DNA of 64,000 bases from positions 1,497,501-1,561,500 of the forward strand of contig NZ_CP064781.1 of the NCBI RefSeq assembly GCF_016858125.1, read 5' to 3'. The notes under the pieces are model-generated. The model worked only from the letters and a program-made list of their open reading frames with translations. It was not told the origin of the DNA and did no database searches. Positions 25,901-32,265 of this stretch are shown one piece after another. Made by a program: the position numbers and the translations under genes. Positions within the stretch are counted from its first letter, which is position 1, and every line of letters starts with the position of its first letter. Origin of the DNA: Azospira restricta. GTDB taxonomy: Bacteria; Pseudomonadota; Gammaproteobacteria; Burkholderiales; Rhodocyclaceae.

Positions 25901-28075
25901 GAAAGCATGGCCGGGCAGAAGGGCAAGCTGAAGTGGGGTGGCGACGCCGCGCCGAAGCCCTCGAAGAACCTGCCGAAGAAGGTGCGCCTGGTCGACCTGT
26001 TCAGCGGCCCGGTCGCGCTCGACGCCAACGGCGAAGCCGAAGTGGCTTTGCCCGTGCCCGACTTCAACGGCAGCCTGCGCCTGATGGCAGTCGCCGCCAG
26101 CGGCGAACGCTTCGGCATGCAAGAGGCCGAAGTCACCGTCGCCGCGCCGCTCGTCGTCGAACTCGCCACGCCGCGCTTCCTCTCGGTGGGCGACTCGGCC
26201 CTGCTCGCGCTCGACGTGCACAACCTCGCCGGCGCCGAGCAGGAAGTGAAGATCAAGGTCGGCAACGGCGACGGGCTCGTCATCAGGAACGGCGAGCAGA
26301 AGCTCAGCCTCAAGGACCAGCAGAAGCGCATCCTGCGCATCCCGCTCGAAGCCGGCAGCGCCATCGGCCTCACCGAAGTGCAGGTGAAGATCGAAAGCCC
26401 GCTGATGAAGCTCGACCGCACCTTCCCGCTGCAGGTGCAGGCGCCGACGCCGCGGCAGACGGTGCTCAAGCGCTACACCGTGAACCCCGGCGAAACGCTG
26501 GAGGTGAAGGAGGCGGACCTCGCCGGCTTCCTCAAGCAGACGGTCAACGCCACGCTCTCGGTTTCCGACAAGGCGCCGATCGACGTGCGCAGCGCCGTGC
26601 AGGGCCTGCTCACCTACCCCTACGGCTGCGCCGAGCAGACCACCAGCACCGCCTACCCGCACGTCTTCATCGACGAAGCGGCGGCCAAGCAGTTCGGGCT
26701 CAAGGCCTACACGCAGGCGCAGCGCGCCGAGATGCTCGACAAGGCCATCGGCCGGCTCGCCGGTATGCAGGCGCCGAACGGCGGCTTCAGCCTGTGGGGC
26801 AACGTCAACGAGTACCAGTACTGGCTCTCCGCCTACGTCACCAACTTCCTGCTCGACGCACGCGAGCAGGGCTTCACGGTGCCGGCGGAAATGGAGAAGA
26901 AGGCCGTCGACTTCCTGCTCACCGGGCTGCAGCAGGGCGTCGCCGGCCTGCCGCGCGGCCCGGTGAACTACAACGAGAACAGCGTCTGGAACGACTGGCG
27001 CTATGCCGGCTCCGGCCGCTTCGGCGTGCTCGCCTACGGCGCCTACGTGCTGGCGCGGCAGGGCAAGGCGCCGCTGGCCACGCTGCGCACGCTCTCCGAC
27101 GCCAGCGAACAGGCGCACTCCGGCCTCGGCCTCGTGCACCTCGGCCTCGCCCTCAAGCTGATGGGCGACGAAGCGCGCAGCAAGGCCGCCATCGACGCCG
27201 GCCTCAAGAAACCGCGCGTCGGCGACCGCTGGTACTGGTGGGGCGACTACGGCACCCCCCTGCGCGACTGGGCGCAGATGTACGTGCTGCTGCAGAAGCA
27301 CGAGCTGGCGCCGGAAGGCCGCGAGAACCTGGTCGGCATGGTCGCCGGCGAGATCGAGAAGAACCGCTACATCAGCACGCAGGAAAAGCTCTCGCTCTTC
27401 CTCCTCGGCCGCAACTTCGCCAATCAGCAGACCGGCGACTGGGCGGCCGAGCTGACGCTGGCCGGCAAGGCGCAGGGTGTCGGCGGCAAGGGCACGCAGT
27501 TCCAGTCGCTCGCCGCCGGCGAACTCGCCACCGGCGTCAAGCTGAAGAACACCCACAAGGAGCGCCTCTTCGTCGAGCTCAACTACGCCGGCAACCCGGC
27601 CAAGCCCCCCGCCGCGCGGCGCGACGCCTTCGACATCAGGCGCGAGTGGTACACCGCCGACGGCAAGGAGTTGGGTAGCCGCTCACTGAAAGTCGGCGAA
27701 ACCCTCATCGTGCGCCTGAACGTGAAGACGAAGGGGCGCTACGCCAACGGCCTCGTCGTAGACTACGTGCCGGCCGGCGTCGAGATCGAGAACGCCAACA
27801 TCGTGCAGGGTGAGCAGAACACCGTCGAGATCGCCAAGGTCGACATGCGCCAGGCCATGCAGGACACGCGCATCAAGCACCTCGAGTTCCGCGACGACCG
27901 CTTCGTGGTAGCCGCCCGCCTCGAAGGCGAGATGAACTTCTTCTACCGCGTGCGCGTGGTCACCCCCGGCAAGTTCGTGATGCCGCCGACCTATGCGGAG
28001 GATATGTACCAGCCGATGGTTTATGGGCTGGCGGGAGGCGGGGAGACGGTGGTGGTGGGGGATGGCGCGAAGTAG
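22922..28075 (+). CDS. Alpha-2-macroglobulin family protein (YfhM-like)
   Basis: A 1717-residue periplasmic, membrane-tethered protease trap. The N-terminal helix (PVVAIVAVLAVAATGWFLA) anchors it. Macroglobulin domains follow (for example FAYSGRNLYRPGESFDVSVMA, the MG2-like start). The reactive thioester motif CAEQ is at residues 1236-1239 inside YPYGCAEQTTS. A GGFSLWG helical thioester domain and a C-terminal receptor-like domain come after it. Such proteins are thought to trap invading proteases in step with penicillin-binding protein 1C. Here pbpC is not adjacent: 4.2 kb of accessory genes lie between. Confidence 0.93.
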   Translation: MRFAAWIKQRGVAPVVAIVAVLAVAATGWFLASRLPAGGAPGELSSEGVAFEVVDAAHREFDGSPALALSFSLPLDARADVGQFVQVLEVPPLPGTLRPRVRSDDEDYDEDYSGHSDARLGSGVSRAPEDTRVDDGKPVAGAWTVGDNPRLLFFPHIKPSARYVVRVLPGLPAKSGATLAGGEQRFSVQTAAVAPAFYFASKGMVLPAAQNGGLPVSTVNVPEVDIQFLKVKTEQLPAFLEKVIAGAARPQRQQGEANAEGGDGEDECCYYYDRGTRLQGAVNGWTLDSFHKMTTSAFAGRFLTEQKPNRRSVTFIPVEGIPALQEPGVYIAVMSQPNRFRHEYQTTYYYVSDFGLHVRQYAGKGADAFVSSLSSGKGVGGVEISWLAADGKILGRAETDGDGRAHFAERPKDARVVVAKKGEQLSLIALKEPALDLAEFDIGGLTSAPVRLFAYSGRNLYRPGESFDVSVMARDADGRPVPPQPVQALLRRPDGKAQWTASWSPEEKFAGYYRKTIELPADAATGFWNLELRADPAAKVASTVMRIGVEEFLPEKMKLDLVSKAEQLAPESGWQIDVAGNYLYGAPAAGNKLLGVVNTERNKNPLEKKLPGFVFGDADEDSVRSRSELPESELDDEGKASVAVDLSPVHKRRSPFTVRATLSLLESGGRPVVRSIERTYWPAPVLVGLRPMFVGAYAREGSNAEFEVAVADAAANLKAGTALPVRIFRENRNWYWRFDDQRGWHSGYNETDELVATTQVSVPAGSRGKLLVPVKYGRYRVEVFNPETKLVTRYRFYAGWSAKDDETQGVRPDRVALKLDKPAYADGETAKLTITPPHAGEALITVEGDKLLWSRRLSVPVDGSTIDIPIAADWKRHDLYVTAMVLRPGSAGEKGGAGVTPARALGLAYLPLERGKRKLAVALDAPKKAVPDQPLKVKIKVPDAKGQQAMVTLSAVDVGILNITSFKSPDPHGFFFAKLRYGHDLYDVYGRLIESMAGQKGKLKWGGDAAPKPSKNLPKKVRLVDLFSGPVALDANGEAEVALPVPDFNGSLRLMAVAASGERFGMQEAEVTVAAPLVVELATPRFLSVGDSALLALDVHNLAGAEQEVKIKVGNGDGLVIRNGEQKLSLKDQQKRILRIPLEAGSAIGLTEVQVKIESPLMKLDRTFPLQVQAPTPRQTVLKRYTVNPGETLEVKEADLAGFLKQTVNATLSVSDKAPIDVRSAVQGLLTYPYGCAEQTTSTAYPHVFIDEAAAKQFGLKAYTQAQRAEMLDKAIGRLAGMQAPNGGFSLWGNVNEYQYWLSAYVTNFLLDAREQGFTVPAEMEKKAVDFLLTGLQQGVAGLPRGPVNYNENSVWNDWRYAGSGRFGVLAYGAYVLARQGKAPLATLRTLSDASEQAHSGLGLVHLGLALKLMGDEARSKAAIDAGLKKPRVGDRWYWWGDYGTPLRDWAQMYVLLQKHELAPEGRENLVGMVAGEIEKNRYISTQEKLSLFLLGRNFANQQTGDWAAELTLAGKAQGVGGKGTQFQSLAAGELATGVKLKNTHKERLFVELNYAGNPAKPPAARRDAFDIRREWYTADGKELGSRSLKVGETLIVRLNVKTKGRYANGLVVDYVPAGVEIENANIVQGEQNTVEIAKVDMRQAMQDTRIKHLEFRDDRFVVAARLEGEMNFFYRVRVVTPGKFVMPPTYAEDMYQPMVYGLAGGGETVVVGDGAK

Positions 28076-28088
28076 CTAGCATCGCACT

Positions 28089-28973
28089 ATGCGTGACTTG
28101 TTAATTCCCTACGCTGTTGGCGAGGGCGAAACCTCCGTGTTTCCTGATCAAGCCTTTTCTGGCGGAAACTACCACTGCCCAGAGTGCAAAGGCGCTGTCG
28201 GGGTGAGAACCCCGGCTAACAGGCGGGCGCACTTTTTCCACCTTCCGCCGCATGGCATTTGCAAACTTGAGCCGTCAGGCGCGAGGGGCGAGGGTGAGCT
28301 ACACGCGTTCGCGAAGCATTGCCTCTATGCTTGGTTGGATCGTTGGCTCACGGGCGAACTGGAGATACCGCCAGTCGTGGAAGGCAAATGCGCCATGCAC
28401 GGCAAGAAATTCACGGTGAGTATTCCGCGTCCAAGGCCCTACAAGCTGCTGATGGAGCACACGACTCCAGAAGGTCGGCGACTTGATCTGGCGATGCTGA
28501 ATTCGGACGGTCGGATCACGATAGGGTTTGAAGTCAGAGCGTCCAACAGCGTCACTGCGGACAAGGTTGCAACGTTGCCGGCACGTTGGCTGGAGTTGGG
28601 GGCGGCGAGTATTGTCAAGGCTTACAAGAAACTTCTATCTGGACAGCAGCCGCCAGCTATCTCGTTGTTGAGATGGGCGGAATACGATCAGCCTTCCTGC
28701 TGCAAAGTGCCTCGCGCTACCCTTAGCAGCACGTGGACGGGTGCAGAGTTTCGTTCCTATGCGTCCCCGCCAGAGCCATACATACCGCCGCCGATTCGGG
28801 AGGCGCCGGGCGATGCTCAATTAATGGCCGCAGCAGGGCGAGCAATCGGATCAGGGCTGACCCCTCAAAGCTTCGCAGACAGCTATGGTGCAGAAACGGG
28901 ACAACCCCCTCGCGACATATTGAGTCGCCTCAGGGCTTATGGTGTCGCCAAATCGGGGTGGTCGTGGTCGTGA
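28089..28973 (+). CDS. CoiA-like zinc-ribbon/nuclease-like protein
   Basis: A 294-residue protein resembling competence protein CoiA. The N-terminal part has a zinc-ribbon (Cys30, Cys33, HFFH at 48-51, Cys58) followed by the helix GEGELHAFAKHCLYAWL. Next is a PD-(D/E)XK-like core: RRLDLAML with Asp133, then GFEVRAS with Glu148; the usual Lys/Gln of the third position appears as Arg150. The C-terminal third is helical and unmatched. It may process or bind incoming DNA, or act in defence. The start lies 13 bases after the macroglobulin stop with a weak ribosome site. Assignment is by motif reading only. Confidence 0.55.
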   Translation: MRDLLIPYAVGEGETSVFPDQAFSGGNYHCPECKGAVGVRTPANRRAHFFHLPPHGICKLEPSGARGEGELHAFAKHCLYAWLDRWLTGELEIPPVVEGKCAMHGKKFTVSIPRPRPYKLLMEHTTPEGRRLDLAMLNSDGRITIGFEVRASNSVTADKVATLPARWLELGAASIVKAYKKLLSGQQPPAISLLRWAEYDQPSCCKVPRATLSSTWTGAEFRSYASPPEPYIPPPIREAPGDAQLMAAAGRAIGSGLTPQSFADSYGAETGQPPRDILSRLRAYGVAKSGWSWS

Positions 28974-29084
28974 TGGATGGGCGAAAAGAGGCCCAAGGTT
29001 AGATAAGAGCGATAAGGGGTCAGCATGAATTTCAATTTGCAGGCTCCTGACCTGCCTTACGATTTTCGACCCTCGTCCTTCCCT

Positions 29085-29621
29085 ATGAAATCAATCATCT
29101 CGCTTGTCATTGGATTGCTCGTTTCTGGCGCGGCATTCGCTCAGCACCGTTGTGTGGAAAACGGTAAGACGATTCTTACTGATCGGCCGTGTGCCAGCCA
29201 GCCCATTCCCGCTGCTTCGGGCGGCGCAAACGCGGTTAACCATGTCGGGGATGCCGCTTACGCTACGACCCATGGCGCATGGCGAGGGCAAGTGCAGTTC
29301 ATGGCGAAATCCGGTACCACGGTCATCAATGAGGCGCATGCGGTTGTCCCGTTTGTGATCGAGCTTGATCCGCAGGGGCGGGTTACGGGCACCGGCAACA
29401 ATTGCTCGATCAAGGGCATCGCGGCTCCTTCAGTGGCGGATACGATTACCTCGCTGGACATAACGCTGACCGGGTGCGCATATGCTGGTTTCAATCGGCA
29501 AATGTCGGGGCGCCTCGCTCTCTACACGGCCAAGAAATATGTCGATTTCAGCGTTCAAAGCTACGACATGCAGCGCCGACCGACTGGCTATTACGAGATC
29601 AAGGGCACGCTTCGTCGTTAA
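29085..29621 (+). CDS. Secreted protein with DUF4124-like start
   Basis: A 178-residue exported protein. The signal peptide (SLVIGLLVSGAAFA) is followed by HRCVENGKTILTDRPC, which matches the DUF4124 pattern of a cysteine pair around a short hairpin. The remainder is a beta-rich domain with two more cysteines (NNCSIKG, TGCAYAG). An upstream in-frame ATG at 29025 gives a poor signal sequence, so 29085 is preferred. It is odd in a cluster of nucleases and toxins; it may be a passenger. Lower GC than the flanking genes. Confidence 0.65.
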   Translation: MKSIISLVIGLLVSGAAFAQHRCVENGKTILTDRPCASQPIPAASGGANAVNHVGDAAYATTHGAWRGQVQFMAKSGTTVINEAHAVVPFVIELDPQGRVTGTGNNCSIKGIAAPSVADTITSLDITLTGCAYAGFNRQMSGRLALYTAKKYVDFSVQSYDMQRRPTGYYEIKGTLRR

Positions 29622-29635
29622 AGGCGGCGACAACC

Positions 29636-30481
29636 ATGGCGAGAAAGAAATCTTCCGCGCTCGACGACCTGATGGAAATCGGCATGAAACTTCCCTGGCA
29701 GGCCAGTCTCGTTCTGGCGCTGATCGCCTATCTCGGGTTCCACTATCTGGCGACGATGCCGCCGCGTCCGGTCGTCATTGCCGACCCGAAGCAGATGGGG
29801 CCGGCGATGGGCCCCATGGTCTTTCGGCAGGTCGCGATCACGGCGGGAATGTTTCTGCAGTATCTGGTGCCGGCGGCCTTGCTGATCGGTGCCGCCGTCT
29901 CGGCGCTCAAGCGTCGCCGTCATTCCGCGCTGCATCTGGCCGTGGCTTCGTCGCCGAGTCGCAACGCGCTTGAGCAGATGAGTTGGCGCGAGTTCGAAGG
30001 ATTCGTTGGCGAGGTCTTCCGCCGCAAGGGCTTCGAGGTGGTCGAGCGCGGCGGCAACGCGCCGGACGGCGGCGTCGATATCGAACTGTTCGCCGGCAAG
30101 GACAAGTACCTCGTGCAGTGCAAGCAGTGGAAGGTGACCAAGGTCGGAGTGGCGACGGTGCGCGAGTTGTACGGCGTGATGGCCGCCGAGGGGGCGGTCG
30201 GCGGTTTCGTCGTCGCCTCCGGCGAATTCACGGAGGAGGCGAAGCGATTTGCCGAAGGGCGCTCGATCGAGCTGGTGCCGACCGACTCGCTGCTTCGCCT
30301 GGTTTGGCAGACCGGCGGGGCGTTGCCGACGGCCAGCGCTGCGCCGACAGGCGATCCGGCCTGCCCGAAGTGCGGCAGCCAGATGGTGATGCGCACCGCC
30401 AGAAAGGGAGAGAACGCGGGGGCTGCGTTCTGGGGGTGTCCTCAGTACCCGGCTTGCCGGGGTACGCGCAACGTCGCGTAG
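29636..30481 (+). CDS. Membrane-anchored Mrr-type restriction endonuclease with zinc ribbon
   Basis: A 281-residue protein with two N-terminal membrane segments (about 22-40 and 65-91), a Mrr_cat nuclease domain and a C-terminal topoisomerase-type zinc ribbon (Cys243, Cys246, Cys268, Cys274). The nuclease core shows Asp148 in GGVDIELF and Gln161-Cys-Lys163 in VQCKQWK, the D-QxK variant of PD-(D/E)XK. In Mrr-type enzymes this cleaves methylated or otherwise unusual DNA. Start ATG 29636 follows the previous stop by 14 bases. Anchoring in the inner membrane suggests a role on DNA entering the cell, which is inference. Confidence 0.78.
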   Translation: MARKKSSALDDLMEIGMKLPWQASLVLALIAYLGFHYLATMPPRPVVIADPKQMGPAMGPMVFRQVAITAGMFLQYLVPAALLIGAAVSALKRRRHSALHLAVASSPSRNALEQMSWREFEGFVGEVFRRKGFEVVERGGNAPDGGVDIELFAGKDKYLVQCKQWKVTKVGVATVRELYGVMAAEGAVGGFVVASGEFTEEAKRFAEGRSIELVPTDSLLRLVWQTGGALPTASAAPTGDPACPKCGSQMVMRTARKGENAGAAFWGCPQYPACRGTRNVA

Positions 30482-30511
30482 CAAGGATCATGGGCCAGCA
30501 AGGAGGTTGGT

Positions 30512-30688
30512 ATGACCGATATTGAGATCGACGTGCCAGAACAACTACGGGATCGTGTCGTCCGCGCGGCTGCGTATGCTGGGCAAACCGAACAAGAATT
30601 CATGCTTGCGGCGATTGTCGAAAAGGTCGTCCGGAGTGAGGACTCTCTTGGTGGCGCGGACGCTGGCGTTGACCAGCTATCTGTTTAA
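30512..30688 (+). CDS. Ribbon-helix-helix antitoxin-like protein
   Basis: A 58-residue protein beginning MTDIEIDVPEQLRDRVVRAA, with the strand-helix-helix pattern of RHH/CopG-type DNA-binding antitoxins and the common GQTEQEFMLAAIVEKV segment. A strong AAGGAGG site precedes the ATG by a short spacer. It follows the Mrr-type gene by 30 bases and is 23 bases before the RelE-like toxin gene. It may form part of a three-component toxin-antitoxin set or be an orphan. Confidence 0.6.
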   Translation: MTDIEIDVPEQLRDRVVRAAAYAGQTEQEFMLAAIVEKVVRSEDSLGGADAGVDQLSV

Positions 30689-30703
30689 TACCTAATCCGG
30701 TAT
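30688..30703. promoter_or_regulatory. Candidate toxin-antitoxin operator
   Basis: ATACC-TAATCC-GGTAT is a perfect five-base inverted repeat with a six-base spacer, placed directly before the toxin start codon. A TTGACC hexamer at 30669-30674 and TAATCC or TATATT as -10 could form a promoter overlapping it. This fits autorepression by the XRE or RHH protein. Confidence 0.45.
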
Positions 30704-30711
30704 ATTTAACT

Positions 30712-31089
30712 GTGACCGCTTCTCCCCGGAAAGAACGGCCGCTGCATTGGGTAGGTTCCACCAAGCGCGACTTGCTGGACTTTCCGGACGACGTGATCGA
30801 CGAATTCGGCTACTCGCTCGGTGTCGTGCAGTTGGGCGGTCAGCCCCCGGCCGCCAAGCCCTGGAAAGGCGAGGGACCGGGTGTATTCGAGTTGGTTGAG
30901 GATGCGCGGGGCGATACGTATCGGGTGGCCTACACGGTGCGCTTCGCGAAGGCGATCTACGTGCTGCATTGCTTTCAGAAAAAATCGCCCTCCGGCATTC
31001 GTACGGCCAGAACGGATGTCGAGTTGATCCATGAACGCCTGAAACTGGCTCGCGATGATTATGAGGTGCGCTATGGCAAGGAAAAATGA
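30712..31089 (+). CDS. RelE/ParE-family toxin (Gp49/HigB-like)
   Basis: A 125-residue toxin of the phage Gp49-like branch of the RelE/HigB superfamily. Recognisable blocks are LLDFPDDVIDEFGYSLGVVQLGG, AAKPWKGEGPGVFELVED, YRVAYTVRFAKAIYVLH and CFQKKSPSGIRTAR. Such proteins are ribosome-dependent mRNA interferases. The start is GTG at 30712. The toxin gene comes first, and its 3' end overlaps the antitoxin gene by 17 bases, the usual order in this branch. Confidence 0.85.
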   Translation: MTASPRKERPLHWVGSTKRDLLDFPDDVIDEFGYSLGVVQLGGQPPAAKPWKGEGPGVFELVEDARGDTYRVAYTVRFAKAIYVLHCFQKKSPSGIRTARTDVELIHERLKLARDDYEVRYGKEK

Positions 31090-31408
31090 ATCGGTCGAGG
31101 TCGGCTCTGGCAACGTCTTCAAGGATCTCGGCTATGCCGATGCGGACGAACGCAAGCTGCGCACGCAACTGGCGATGCGTCTCAACGACCTGCTCAAGGA
31201 GCGCAAGCTCACCCAGACCGCTGCGGCACAAATTTTCGGCATTCCGCAGCCGCACGTTTCGGAACTGCGCAACTACAAGCTGAGCCGCTTTTCCTCGGAG
31301 CGGCTGCTGCATTTCATCACCCTGCTCGACAAGGATGTCGAGATCGTCATCCGCCCGAAAGCGGCCAATCACGAAGCGGGGCATGTCTCGGTGCTGGTGG
31401 CGGCCTGA
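31073..31408 (+). CDS. XRE-family antitoxin (HigA-like)
   Basis: A 111-residue helix-turn-helix protein of the XRE group partnered with Gp49-like toxins. The opening MARKNESVEVGSGNVFKDLG is the family N-terminus, and the helix-turn-helix is at about 40-72 (KLTQTAAAQIFGIPQPHVSEL). It neutralises the preceding toxin and probably represses the operon. Start ATG 31073 is chosen over an upstream in-frame ATG that lies deeper in the toxin gene. Confidence 0.87.
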   Translation: MARKNESVEVGSGNVFKDLGYADADERKLRTQLAMRLNDLLKERKLTQTAAAQIFGIPQPHVSELRNYKLSRFSSERLLHFITLLDKDVEIVIRPKAANHEAGHVSVLVAA

Positions 31409-31445
31409 GTTGGGGTCGATTCAGAGACCGCAGCCAGGCCACGAT

Positions 31446-31538
31446 CCGGAGGGCCATTTCGGTGCTGTCACCAAAATGGTCGCCAGTGGTTCCGGTGCAC
31501 AGCGGCCGGTGCTGGATATCGAACTGTCGCGTCTATTG
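31446..31538 (+). pseudogene. Remnant of a DinD/BRO-like protein gene
   Basis: In the frame through 31455, the translation reads HFGAVTKMVASGSGAQRPV followed by LDIELSRLL. This resembles the KMVELGSGAKR...DYxLSRYACYLI block of DNA-damage-inducible DinD/P22AR-type proteins. The frame loses similarity after LSR, and no start or downstream domain is present, so only about 30 codons remain. The recognition rests on one motif by eye. Confidence 0.4.
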
Positions 31539-31555
31539 ACCGTTGGGCGGTGGCG

Positions 31556-31582
31556 GTATTACAGTTAAAACACAGGTAATAC
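31556..31582. promoter_or_regulatory. Perfect dyad before the AbrB/PIN pair
   Basis: GTATTAC at 31556-31562 and GTAATAC at 31576-31582 are perfect seven-base inverted repeats, 13 bases apart, just before the AbrB-type antitoxin gene (ATG at 31597). A TTGACC hexamer sits 15 bases upstream, so the left arm overlaps a likely -10 (TATTAC). It is a good candidate operator for autoregulation. Confidence 0.6.
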
Positions 31583-31596
31583 TAAGGAGTTCCATC

Positions 31597-31833
31597 ATGT
31601 CGGCAACTCTGACCAGCAAAGGCCAGGTCACTATTCCCAAGCAGATTCGCGATGCGCTTAATCTGGCACCCGGCTGTGCGGTGGACTTCGCCGTCAATCG
31701 CGATGGTGACGTGGTGATCCGCAAGGTAGGCGCCCGAACCAGCCGCAAGCCGGATCGCTTCGAGGCCGCGCGCGGCAAGGCCGACGTGAAATGGCGGACG
31801 GACGATCTGATGGCGCTGCTGCGCGGCGACTAG
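31597..31833 (+). CDS. AbrB/MazE-type antitoxin
   Basis: A 78-residue SpoVT/AbrB swapped-hairpin protein beginning MSATLTSKGQVTIPKQIRDAL, the standard start of VapB antitoxins of this type, with VDFAVNRDGDVVIRKV completing the barrel. The C-terminal tail (RFEAARGKADVKWRTDDLM) would wrap the toxin. AAGGAG lies seven bases before the ATG. The stop is ten bases from the toxin start. Confidence 0.9.
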   Translation: MSATLTSKGQVTIPKQIRDALNLAPGCAVDFAVNRDGDVVIRKVGARTSRKPDRFEAARGKADVKWRTDDLMALLRGD

Positions 31834-31843
31834 GGCAACGCCG

Positions 31844-32248
31844 ATGCTACTGGTCGATACCAATGTGCTCGTCGATGTGCTGGAGGATGATCCGGAATGG
31901 GCGGATTGGTCGATTGGCCAGTTGCGGGCGCAATCGAAAATCCACCGGCTGGCTATCAATCCGGTCATCTACTCGGAGTTGTCGCTGACGTTTTCCTCGG
32001 TAGAAGCGCTCGATCAGGTGATCGATGACCTGGGGGTGGTGATGGTCGAACTTCCGCGTCCGGCGTTGTTCCTTGCCGGCAAGGCGTTTGTCCGCTATCG
32101 CCGACAGGGTGGTACGAAGGGTAATGTGCTCGGCGATTTTTTCATCGGCGCGCATGCTGCAGTGTCGAAGTATCCAATCTTGACCCGTGATACGCGCCGC
32201 TTCGCCTCGTATTTCCCGTCGGTGAAACTCATCGCACCGGAAAACTGA
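31844..32248 (+). CDS. PIN-domain toxin (VapC-type)
   Basis: A 134-residue PIN ribonuclease. The four acidic active-site positions are Asp5 (LLVDTNVLVD), Glu45 (VIYSEL), Asp98 (NVLGDFFIGAHA) and Asp116 (LTRDTRRF), so it looks catalytically intact. VapC-type toxins cleave tRNA or rRNA. It is paired with the AbrB-type antitoxin directly upstream. Confidence 0.9.
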   Translation: MLLVDTNVLVDVLEDDPEWADWSIGQLRAQSKIHRLAINPVIYSELSLTFSSVEALDQVIDDLGVVMVELPRPALFLAGKAFVRYRRQGGTKGNVLGDFFIGAHAAVSKYPILTRDTRRFASYFPSVKLIAPEN

Positions 32249-32265
32249 GCGGAGGCGATGCGGTT

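Larger units (their letters stand above)
28076..32250. other. Accessory island between yfhM-like and pbpC
   Basis: About 4.2 kb with visibly lower G+C (29 of 60 in 29041-29100 against 42 of 60 in 24001-24060) and less biased codon use. It holds genes for nucleases, toxin-antitoxin pairs and a decayed DNA-damage-type fragment, all on the plus strand. It separates two genes that are adjacent in other proteobacteria. No integrase, tRNA boundary or flanking direct repeat was found, so the way it arrived is unknown. Confidence 0.65.

Noticed and set aside
24080-27556. A very long open frame on the minus strand opposite the macroglobulin gene
   Set aside because: The plus strand carries clear macroglobulin domains and the thioester motif. 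The opposite frame has no recognisable domain and a shadow-like His/Val/Gln/Arg composition.
31454-31479. Hairpin CCATTTCGGTG/CACCAAAATGG after the XRE antitoxin
   Set aside because: One mismatch, no T run after it, and it lies inside the DinD-like remnant, so it is probably coincidence rather than a terminator.
28076-32265. Flanking direct repeats or an integrase marking the island ends
   Set aside because: Both junctions were read and neither a direct repeat nor a recombinase gene was seen.
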